Below, in pieces: positions 26,940-34,927 of a DNA stretch of 64,000 nt. The stretch comes from Lysobacter sp036697405. GTDB taxonomy: Bacteria > Pseudomonadota > Gammaproteobacteria > Xanthomonadales > Xanthomonadaceae. The notes under the pieces are model-generated. The model was given only the letters and a program-made list of their open reading frames with translations, was not told the origin of the DNA and ran no database searches. Location of the stretch: positions 868,001 to 932,000 of the forward strand of contig NZ_JBAHWA010000001.1 in NCBI RefSeq assembly GCF_036697405.1. The letters run 5' to 3'. The position numbers and the translations under genes were made by a program. How positions within the stretch are numbered: position 1 is the stretch's first letter; the number at the start of each line of letters is the position of its first letter.

Positions 26940-27305
26940 ATGGCGGCCCTACCGGAGCGCATACGGCGCGCCCGTACTTTGTCCCGGATTTCCCAACTCG
27001 CCCTCGCCAACCTGGTCGGCGTGCAGCGCAGCGCGGTAGCCCAGTGGGAACGCAAGGACGGCAGCCATCCGTCGATGCATCATTTGATCGCGATAGCCTT
27101 GGCCACCGGGGTTTGCCTGGAATGGCTGGGCACCGGACGCGGCCCGGTGAAACCCGGCGACGACGCCTGGACCCCGGCCATGCGCACCGACGACTACGCC
27201 CAGGACGATATTGAATCGGAGTGTTTGGACTCGCTAAGGAAAATACCTTTCCAGATCAGAAAGCAAATCGTCGGACTTATTACCCTGGTATCGCGGAATT
27301 ATTGA
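26940..27305 (+). CDS. XRE-family helix-turn-helix regulator
   Basis: 121 residues. The helix-turn-helix spans about residues 5-60: RIRRARTLSRISQLALANLVGVQRSAVAQWERKDGSHPSMHHLIAIALATGVCLEWLGTG, which is the standard Cro/CI-like pattern with the SAVAQWE recognition helix. The C-terminal half (about 65-121) is acidic then basic and resembles nothing I can name. AGGGGAG lies 6 bases before ATG 26940. The last 30 codons use AT-rich codons (for example TTG, CTA, AGG, ATA, AGA), unlike the neighbours, which suggests recent acquisition. Likely regulates itself or the divergent secreted protein. Confidence 0.85.
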   Translation: MAALPERIRRARTLSRISQLALANLVGVQRSAVAQWERKDGSHPSMHHLIAIALATGVCLEWLGTGRGPVKPGDDAWTPAMRTDDYAQDDIESECLDSLRKIPFQIRKQIVGLITLVSRNY

Positions 27306-27500
27306 CGCCCCGATCTGGGTATAAACCCCCACGAGCGGACCGAAAATACAGGGCGTGAAAACACCGCATTAATGACCGGTATTTTTGGCCGGCCACCGGT
27401 GTCCGCAAATCCGCGGTTTGCGCGAAATACCGGCCCGCTCCGCGGATCGACGATGCGATATCGTCTCCGGACCCGTCCCGAAGCCGCGCCCCGCCCCACG

Positions 27501-28299
<799 letters not shown>

Positions 28300-28307
<8 letters not shown>

Positions 28308-29157
28308 TCCGATCCAAACGCTGGAACTGCCGCTGCAATCCGAGGACGGCCACCGCTGGCAACTGCTCGCGCGCCTGCCGCGCGCGCCGCAAGCGAGCCT
28401 GCTGTGGCTGCCCGCGCTCGGCGTCGCCGCCAAGCACTATCTGCCCTTCGCCGAGGCCCTGGCCGCGCGCGGCATCGCGGTGTTCGTGCACGAATGGCGC
28501 GGCAACGGCGGCAGCAACCTGCGCGCGAACCGCGCCCACACCTGGGGCTACCGCGAACTGCTGCTGCAGGATCTGCCGCGCAGCGAGGCGGCGCTGAGTG
28601 CGCAGTTGCCGGATCTGGCGCGCATCCTCGGCGGCCACAGCCTGGGCGGACAGCTCGCCTGCTGCCGGCTCGGCCTGCTCACGCGCGAGGCCGCAGCCGA
28701 CCGGCCGACGCGCCTGTGGCTGGTCGCCAGCGGCGCGCCGTACTGGCGCGCGTTTCCGCCGCGTTCGCGCTGGTGGCTGCCGTTCGCCTATCGCTTCCTG
28801 CCCTGGCTCGCGGACCAGCGCGGCGCCCTGCCCGGCCGCAAGGTCGGTTTCGGCGGCGACGAGGCGCGCGGCCTGATCCGCGACTGGGCGCGCAGCGCGC
28901 TCAGCGGGCGCTACGCCGCGGCCGGCGTCGATATCGATCTGGAGGCCGCGATGGCGCAGGTCGAGATCGAGGCCCGGGCCCTGGTGCTGGACAGCGATTG
29001 GCTGGCGCCGGAATCCTCGCTGCGTTTCCTGTTGTCGAAGCTGCCGCGCACGCAGGCGCAGGTCGATACGCTGGGCGCGGGCATGTTGGGCACGCGCGCC
29101 GACCATTTCGCCTGGATGAAGCAGCCCGGCGCGATCGCCGCGGCGCTGATGCGCTAG
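28300..29157 (+). CDS. Alpha/beta-hydrolase fold protein
   Basis: 285 residues. The ATG at 28300 lies inside thiD (8-base overlap), so they are co-translated. An oxyanion-type segment LLWLPALGVAAKHYLPFAEALAARG and the nucleophile elbow GGHSLGGQLA (Ser near residue 110) identify a serine alpha/beta hydrolase. A C-terminal acid (VLDSDWLAPE) and a catalytic His (ADHFAWMK) complete the triad. Proteins of this type are annotated as KANL3/Tex30-like or generic hydrolases; the substrate is unknown. Confidence 0.85.
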
Positions 29158-29192
29158 GCGCTGGAGCCGCCGCGCGCGGCCTTCCGGCTGGT

Positions 29193-29213
29193 TTTACGCT
29201 GAATTTACGCCCG
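29193..29213 (+). promoter_or_regulatory. KdpE-operator-like direct repeat
   Basis: TTTACG at 29193 and TTTACG at 29204 are 11 bases apart, followed by CCCG. The layout matches the E. coli KdpE site (TTTATA and TTTACA, 11 bases apart, then CCCC), with 11 of 17 core bases identical. A third TTTACG at 29236 is another 32 bases (three turns) downstream. It lies about 110 bases before the porin start. Confidence 0.55.
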
Positions 29214-29302
29214 CCGCCGCGGGTGGAATGGAGGTTTTACGGCTGCGGTTTCGACAATGGCGATGTGGCCGATCCGGCTTCGTTCGCAACTCGGAACCCG
29301 AA

Positions 29303-30028
29303 ATGTCGATGCAACCGCTGCGCCTGCGCGAGGCGTCCATCCCCCTGATTTTCGCCGTCTGCGGCGGCGCCGGCCTGCTTGCGCTGGGCGCGCGCGCCGA
29401 TGCCGCCACGCTTGCCGGCAACGCCGCATTGACCACCGATTACGTATGGCGCGGCAGCACCCAGACCCAGGGCGATCCGGCCGCGCAAGCCGGTTTCAAG
29501 TTCGCCGGCGATTCCGGCTTCTACGGCTCGGTGTGGGGTTCCAACGTCGAGTTCGCGCCGGCCACCCACGCCAGCAGCGAACTCGACTTCACCGCCGGCT
29601 GGGCCGGCAAGCTCTCCAACGACTTTGCGCTGGACGTCAACGTCCTGCACTACCGCTATCCCTCGACCACGGTCGATCTCAACTGGACCGAGCTCAACGG
29701 CACCCTGACCTACGCCGACAACTACTGGCTGTCGCTGGGGTATTCGAACGAAGCCCTGGGCAGCCGCGACAGCGGCGTCTACACCCAACTGGGCGCGAAG
29801 TTCCCGATCAACGACAAGTTCCGCCTCGAAGCCGCCGCCGGCTACTACTACCTCGACGAGGTCTACGACGAGAGCTACGCGCATGCGCAGCTCAGCGCGG
29901 CATGGGCGATCAAGGCGCCGCTGGAGCTGCGCCTGAGCGCGCACGCCACCGATTCGGGCGCCAGGAAGATCTTCGGCGACGACTTCGCAGGCGACCGCAT
30001 CGAAGCGGCGCTGCAGGCGTCCTTCTAA
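29303..30028 (+). CDS. TorF-family putative outer-membrane porin
   Basis: 241 residues from ATG 29303 (a second ATG two codons on is possible). A signal peptide (PLIFAVCGGAGLLALGARADA) is followed by a small beta-barrel with the family N-terminal pattern LAGNAALTTDYVWRGSTQTQGDPAAQAGFKF and alternating aromatic strands, ending in ALQASF with the C-terminal Phe. This family (also called TIGR02001) is frequent beside potassium transporters in proteobacteria. Only 12 bases separate its stop from kdpF, so it belongs to the kdp operon and may supply outer-membrane entry of K+ or another ion. Confidence 0.88.
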   Translation: MSMQPLRLREASIPLIFAVCGGAGLLALGARADAATLAGNAALTTDYVWRGSTQTQGDPAAQAGFKFAGDSGFYGSVWGSNVEFAPATHASSELDFTAGWAGKLSNDFALDVNVLHYRYPSTTVDLNWTELNGTLTYADNYWLSLGYSNEALGSRDSGVYTQLGAKFPINDKFRLEAAAGYYYLDEVYDESYAHAQLSAAWAIKAPLELRLSAHATDSGARKIFGDDFAGDRIEAALQASF

Positions 30029-30040
30029 GGAGTCACGACT

Positions 30041-30133
30041 ATGCCCGGTTGGCTTGCCCTGGTGTGCGCGGTGTCGGCCCTGGTGGTCGCCGCCTACCTC
30101 CTCTATGTCGTCCTGCGCCCGGAAGACTTCTAG
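30041..30133 (+). CDS. kdpF: KdpF, small membrane subunit of the Kdp potassium ATPase
   Basis: Only 30 residues: MPGWLALVCAVSALVVAAYL followed by LYVVLRPEDF. It is a single transmembrane helix (about residues 3-24) and ends with the RPEDF-type tail that is typical of KdpF (RPERF in many species). AAGGAG precedes ATG 30041 by 9 bases. KdpF stabilises the KdpABC complex in the inner membrane. It lies 12 bases after the porin gene and 150 bases before kdpA. Confidence 0.9.
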   Translation: MPGWLALVCAVSALVVAAYLLYVVLRPEDF

Positions 30134-30182
30134 GCACGACGGCGACGCGCGGGGCCGGGACGGCTCCGCGGCGGCTCTCCTC

Positions 30183-30224
30183 GCGCGGGGCCATCGAACC
30201 TGGCGGTTCGAATCGGCCCCGCGC
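30183..30224 (+). promoter_or_regulatory. Long mRNA hairpin between kdpF and kdpA
   Basis: Outer stem GCGCGGGGCC / GGCCCCGCGC (10 bp) and inner stem TCGAACC / GGTTCGA (7 bp) with TGGC loop, separated by a small asymmetric internal loop. No T-run follows, so it is not a typical terminator. It could stabilise or process the mRNA and set a lower kdpF-to-kdpA ratio. Confidence 0.6.
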
Positions 30225-30283
30225 ACCATCCGCGCCGCTCCTGGACGGGTCGGCGCGGATCACCTTCCGTTGGGTTGACGACG

Positions 30284-32113
30284 ATGATCGACATCTTTCT
30301 TGTATTCGCGCTCGCGATCGGCCTGGGCTGGCCCTTGGGCCTGTATCTGGCCCGCGTGATGCGCGGCGCGCCCTCGAAGCTCGACCGCGTGTTCGGGCCG
30401 TTCGAGCGCGCGATCTACCGTGCGCTCGCCACCGACCCGGCGCGCGGCATGAGTTGGCGCGGCTATGCCCGCGCCTTCGTGCTGAGCAACCTGGTGCTGG
30501 CGGCGCTGGTGTGGCTGCAGTTCATGACCCAGGCCTGGCTGCCCCTGAACCCGGACGGCATCCCCAACCTGCGTTGGGATACCGCCCTGCACACGATGGT
30601 GTCGTTCCTGACCAACACCAACCAGCAGCACTACTCCGGCCAGGCGCAGCTGAGCTACCTCTCGCAGATGGTCGGCATCGTCGGCCTGCAGGTGGTGACG
30701 CCGATGATGGGCCTGGCGATGGTCGTGGCCACCTTGCGCGGCCTGTTCGGCGGGCGTCAGGCGCTGGAATCCTGTCAGGAGGCGGGCGATGCCGCCTGCG
30801 ATGCGCCCGCGAATCAAGAGCCGACGACCGGGCCGGTGTACGGCGCGCGCCGAGCGGCCAAGCCCAGCCTTCCCAGCGAGGGCGAAGCGCGCGACCTGGG
30901 CAACTACTGGGTCGATGTAACCCGCGCCACGCTGCGCTTCATGCTGCCGCTGTGCCTGCTGTGGACGTTGATGCTGACCGCGCAGGGCGTGCCCGCCACG
31001 CTCGCGGCCGGCCCCAGCGTGCAACCGATCGACGCCACGGTGCAGATGAAGCAACAGAAGATCCCGCTGGGGCCGGTCGCGCCCATGGTCGCGGCCAAGC
31101 AACTGGGCACCAACGGCGGCGGCTGGTACGGCCCCAACAGCACGGTGCCGCTGGAGAACCCGACGCCGTTGTCCAATCTGCTGGAGATCCTCGCGATCGT
31201 CCTGATTCCGGTCGCCGTGACCTTCATGATCGGCCCCTTCACCGGCCGCCGCCGCCTCACCGCGATGGTGTTCGGCAGCATGCTGCTGATGTCGGCGATC
31301 TCCACCGGCGCCGCGGTATGGTCGGAGGCCTACTCGCCGACCGGTGCCGACAGCGCATTGATGGAGGGCAAGGAAGTCCGCTTCGGCGCCACCACCTCGG
31401 CGCTGTGGACGGCGGTCACCACCCAGACCAGCAACGGCTCGGTCAACGCCATGCACGACTCGCTGGCGCCGCTGACCGGCGGCGTGGCCCTGGTCAACAT
31501 GCTGGTCAACGCGATCTGGGGCGGCATCGGCTGCGGCCTGCAGCAGTTCCTGGTCTACCTGTTGCTGGCGGTGTTCCTGGCCGGCCTGATGACCGGACGC
31601 ACGCCCGAGCTGTTCGGCCGCAAGATCGAAGCGCCCGAGGTGCGCCTGCTGGCGCTGCTGATCCTGCTGCAACCGCTGGTGGTGCTGGGCTTCACCGCCG
31701 CGACCCTGGCGCTGCCGTCGATCACCGGCAATTCCAATCCGGGCTTCCACGGCATCTCGCAGGTGTTCTACGAGTACACCTCGGCCTTCGCCAACAACGG
31801 CTCGGGTTTCGAAGGCCTGGGCGACGCGACCTACTGGTGGAACCTGAGCTGTTCGGCGGTGCTGGCGCTGGGCCGCTATCCGGCGCTGATCCTGCCCCTG
31901 GCGGTGGCCGGCCTGCTGGCGCGCAAGCGCGTCGCGCCGGAAGGCAGCGGCACCCTGCACGTCGAAACGCCGACTTTCGCCCTGACCCTGATCGCGGTGA
32001 TCGCAATCCTGACCGTACTGCAATTCATGCCTGCGCTGGTGCTGGGCCCGGTGGCCGATCACCTGTCGCTGGCCGCCGTGTCGACCGCCGCCGCGCCGTC
32101 GCCGGCTCTCTGA
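30284..32113 (+). CDS. kdpA: Potassium-transporting ATPase subunit KdpA
   Basis: 609 residues from ATG 30284. KdpA is the channel-like inner-membrane subunit that selects K+. Filter-loop segments are visible: SFLTNTNQQHYSG, GTNGGGWYGPNS, TTQTSNGSVNAM and FANNGSGFEG. About ten hydrophobic helices span the protein. It is longer than the usual 555-565 residues because about 45 extra residues (approximately residues 158-203, DNA 30757-30894) with Cys, Pro and Gly sit between the GLFGG region and LGNYWVDVTR, where other KdpA proteins have a short loop. No strong ribosome binding site is seen. kdpB follows after 4 bases. Confidence 0.96.
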   Translation: MIDIFLVFALAIGLGWPLGLYLARVMRGAPSKLDRVFGPFERAIYRALATDPARGMSWRGYARAFVLSNLVLAALVWLQFMTQAWLPLNPDGIPNLRWDTALHTMVSFLTNTNQQHYSGQAQLSYLSQMVGIVGLQVVTPMMGLAMVVATLRGLFGGRQALESCQEAGDAACDAPANQEPTTGPVYGARRAAKPSLPSEGEARDLGNYWVDVTRATLRFMLPLCLLWTLMLTAQGVPATLAAGPSVQPIDATVQMKQQKIPLGPVAPMVAAKQLGTNGGGWYGPNSTVPLENPTPLSNLLEILAIVLIPVAVTFMIGPFTGRRRLTAMVFGSMLLMSAISTGAAVWSEAYSPTGADSALMEGKEVRFGATTSALWTAVTTQTSNGSVNAMHDSLAPLTGGVALVNMLVNAIWGGIGCGLQQFLVYLLLAVFLAGLMTGRTPELFGRKIEAPEVRLLALLILLQPLVVLGFTAATLALPSITGNSNPGFHGISQVFYEYTSAFANNGSGFEGLGDATYWWNLSCSAVLALGRYPALILPLAVAGLLARKRVAPEGSGTLHVETPTFALTLIAVIAILTVLQFMPALVLGPVADHLSLAAVSTAAAPSPAL

Positions 32114-32117
32114 GGTA

Positions 32118-34163
32118 ATGACCGTGAGCGAACACATTCATCTGGGTACCCAACGCCGCCATGCCGCGGCCGGGCTGGACGGCGCGGCTGTGCGCATCGC
32201 CCTGCTCGAATCCTTCCGCAAGCTGTCGCCGCGCCAGGCCCTGCGCAGTCCGGTGATGGCGGTCGTGCTGCTGGGCACGATCCTGTCGGCGCTGATCACC
32301 GCGGCCGTGCCGGGCAAGCTCGGCTTCGGTATCGCCGTCACCCTGGTCCTGTTCGTCACCGTGCTGTTCGCGAACTTCGCCGAGGCCGTGGCCGAAGCGC
32401 GCGGCCGCGGCCAGGCCGCGTCCCTGCGCGCCGCGCGCCGCGACCTGGTCGCGCGCCGTCTCGACGACGCCCGCGCGGAGACGCGCGTCGCCGCCACCCA
32501 GCTCAAGCCGGGCGATCTGGTGATCGTGTCGGAGAACGAGCTGATCCCGGCCGACGGCGAGATCGTCGAAGGCGTGGCCACCATCAACGAATCGGCGGTC
32601 ACCGGCGAATCCGCGCCGGTGCTGCGCGAGGCCGGCACCGACCGCTCCGGCGTGATCGGCGGCACCAAGGTGCTGTCGGACCAGATCGTGGTGCGGGTCA
32701 GCGCCGAGCCGGGCGGCAGCTTCCTCGACCGCATGATCGCGCTGGTCGAGGGCGCCAACCGCCAGAAGACCCCGAACGAAATCGCCCTGACCATGCTGCT
32801 GGCGGCGATGACGCTGACCTTCCTGATCGTGGTCGCGAGCCTGCCGCTGCTGGCCGGTTTCGTCGGCGCCAAGCTCGACCCGCTGCTGCTGATCGCGCTG
32901 TTGGTATGCCTGATCCCGACCACGATCGGCGGGTTGCTGCCGGCGATCGGCATCGCCGGCATGAACCGGGCGCTGGCGGCCAACGTGCTGGCCAAGTCCG
33001 GCAAGGCGGTGGAAGTGGCCGGCGACGTCGACGTGTTGCTGCTGGACAAGACCGGCACCATCACCCACGGCGACCGCCAGGCCACCGCCTTCCATCCGCT
33101 GGCCGGCATCGACCGCAGCCAGCTGCGCGACGCCGCGCTGTTGTCGTCGCTGGCCGATCCGACCCCGGAGGGCAAGTCGATCGTGCGCCTGGCGCGCGAG
33201 CAGCAAAGCACGGTCGCCGAACCCGAGCGCGCGCACTACCTGCAGTTCACCGCGCAGACGCGCATGTCCGGCGTCGACCTGGAAGACGGCCGCGCGATCC
33301 GCAAGGGCGCCGGCGACGCGATCGGCCAGTACGTGCGGTCGCAGGGCGGCCAGATCGTGCCGGAACTCGCCGCGCGCATCGAACAGGTCGCGCGCGGCGG
33401 CGCCACCCCGCTGGTGGTGTCCGAAGGGCGCCATATCCTGGGCGTGGTCGAGCTGTCGGACGTGGTCAAGCACGGCGTCAAGGAACGTTTCGCCAGGCTA
33501 CGGGCGATGGGCGTGCGCACGGTGATGATCACCGGCGACAACCCGCTGACCGCCGCCGCGATCGCCGCCGAGGCCGGCGTCGACGATTACATCGCAGAGG
33601 CGCGGCCGGAGGACAAGCTCGCGCGCATCCGTGCCGAGCAGGCCGGCGGCCGCCTGGTCGCGATGGTCGGCGACGGCACCAACGACGCCCCGGCCCTGGC
33701 CCAGGCCGACGTCGGCCTGGCCATGAACTCGGGCACCCAGGCCGCCAAGGAGGCCGGCAACATGGTCGATCTGGATTCGGATCCGGCCAAGCTGCTGGCG
33801 GTGGTCGAGGTCGGCAAGCAGCAGCTGATCACGCGCGGCGCGCTGACCACGTTCTCGCTGGCCAACGACGTGTCCAAGTACTTCGCGATCCTGCCGGCGC
33901 TGTTCGCCGCGGCGATCCCGCAGATGGCCGCGCTCAACGTGATGCGCCTGTCCAGCCCGAGCAACGCGGTGCTGGCGGCGCTGATCTTCAACGCCCTCAT
34001 CATCCCGGCGCTGATTCCGTTGGCCCTGGCCGGGGTGCGCTTCAAGCCCGCCAGCGCGGTCGTGCTGCTGCGCCGGAACATGCTGATCTACGGCGTCGGC
34101 GGCGTGTTGCTGCCGTTCGTGGGCATCAAGTTGATCGACATGATCCTGGCCGCGATCTCCTGA
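32118..34163 (+). CDS. kdpB: Potassium-transporting P-type ATPase KdpB
   Basis: 681 residues. The catalytic subunit that hydrolyses ATP to drive K+ uptake. P-type motifs are intact: actuator TGES (ESAVTGESAPV), the phosphorylation site LLLDKTGTIT (Asp near residue 311), KGAGDAI nucleotide-binding text, TGDNPLTA and MVGDGTNDAPALAQADVG hinge. Several membrane helices flank these. It starts 4 bases after kdpA and precedes kdpC by 33 bases. Confidence 0.98.
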   Translation: MTVSEHIHLGTQRRHAAAGLDGAAVRIALLESFRKLSPRQALRSPVMAVVLLGTILSALITAAVPGKLGFGIAVTLVLFVTVLFANFAEAVAEARGRGQAASLRAARRDLVARRLDDARAETRVAATQLKPGDLVIVSENELIPADGEIVEGVATINESAVTGESAPVLREAGTDRSGVIGGTKVLSDQIVVRVSAEPGGSFLDRMIALVEGANRQKTPNEIALTMLLAAMTLTFLIVVASLPLLAGFVGAKLDPLLLIALLVCLIPTTIGGLLPAIGIAGMNRALAANVLAKSGKAVEVAGDVDVLLLDKTGTITHGDRQATAFHPLAGIDRSQLRDAALLSSLADPTPEGKSIVRLAREQQSTVAEPERAHYLQFTAQTRMSGVDLEDGRAIRKGAGDAIGQYVRSQGGQIVPELAARIEQVARGGATPLVVSEGRHILGVVELSDVVKHGVKERFARLRAMGVRTVMITGDNPLTAAAIAAEAGVDDYIAEARPEDKLARIRAEQAGGRLVAMVGDGTNDAPALAQADVGLAMNSGTQAAKEAGNMVDLDSDPAKLLAVVEVGKQQLITRGALTTFSLANDVSKYFAILPALFAAAIPQMAALNVMRLSSPSNAVLAALIFNALIIPALIPLALAGVRFKPASAVVLLRRNMLIYGVGGVLLPFVGIKLIDMILAAIS

Positions 34164-34196
34164 TCTCCGACGCCCATACGCTTCCTAGGAATTCCG

Positions 34197-34799
34197 ATGA
34201 GCACCACATCTGCTCCCCAAGCCATCGTCGTCGACGACCGCATCGCGCCGCGCGCGCCCCTGCTGTTCGCCCTGCTCGTCCTGCTCGGCTTCGGCCTGCT
34301 GTACTCCCTGGTCGGCACCGCGCTGGGCCGGCTCGCCTTTCCCTGGCAGGCCACCGGCAGCCTGGCGATGCAGGACGGCCAGGCGCGCGGTTCGACCCTG
34401 GTCGCGCAGCCGTTCGCCGACGCCCGCTACTTCCAGCCGCGTCCGTCGGCGGCCAACTACGATCCCATGGCCGCCGCCGGCAGCAACCAGGCGCGCAGCA
34501 ACCCGGATCTGCGCAAGCGCATCGCCGAGACCGCGGCCGCCGTCGCCGCGCGCGACGGCATCGCGCTGGCCGAGGTACCGGCCGAACTGACCACCCAGTC
34601 GGGCGGCGGCCTGGACCCGCATCTGTCGCCGCGCGCGGCGCAGGTGCAGGTCGCGCGTGTCGCCAAGGCGCGCGGCCTTTCCGCGGCGGAGGTCGACGCG
34701 ATGGTGGTCGCGCACACGCAGCCCCGCCAATTCGGCCTGCTCGGCGAGCCGCGCGTCAACGTGCTGGAACTCAACCTGGCCCTGGACGCCCGCCGCTAG
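34197..34799 (+). CDS. kdpC: Potassium-transporting ATPase subunit KdpC
   Basis: 200 residues. A single N-terminal membrane helix (PLLFALLVLLGFGLLYSLVGTALG) and a periplasm-side domain with GSTLVAQPFADARYFQPRPSA, a GGGLDPHLSPRAAQVQVARVAKARGL stretch and FGLLGEPRVNVLELNLAL, all family hallmarks. KdpC stabilises the KdpAB complex. AGGAAT precedes the start. 128 bases separate it from kdpD. Confidence 0.97.
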   Translation: MSTTSAPQAIVVDDRIAPRAPLLFALLVLLGFGLLYSLVGTALGRLAFPWQATGSLAMQDGQARGSTLVAQPFADARYFQPRPSAANYDPMAAAGSNQARSNPDLRKRIAETAAAVAARDGIALAEVPAELTTQSGGGLDPHLSPRAAQVQVARVAKARGLSAAEVDAMVVAHTQPRQFGLLGEPRVNVLELNLALDARR

Positions 34800-34927
34800 G
34801 CGCCGCCTGGTTCCTCTCCCCGACACGGGAGAGGACCGGGTCGCGCGGCAGGCATCCGGCTCTCCTGGCAATACCGGCGAGACTTCGCCGGCATCTTCAC
34901 TACGCCGCGCGCGAACCGGAGCGCACA

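Noticed and set aside
27306..27500. TPP riboswitch before thiD
   Set aside because: The conserved CUGAGA and ACCUGAUCUGG segments of the thi box are not seen.
30183..30224. Terminator between kdpF and kdpA
   Set aside because: Stable stem but no following T-run; kept as an mRNA hairpin instead.
32906..34927. A long in-frame extension before kdpD reaching back into kdpB
   Set aside because: It overlaps kdpB and kdpC in another frame; KdpD homology begins only at 34928.
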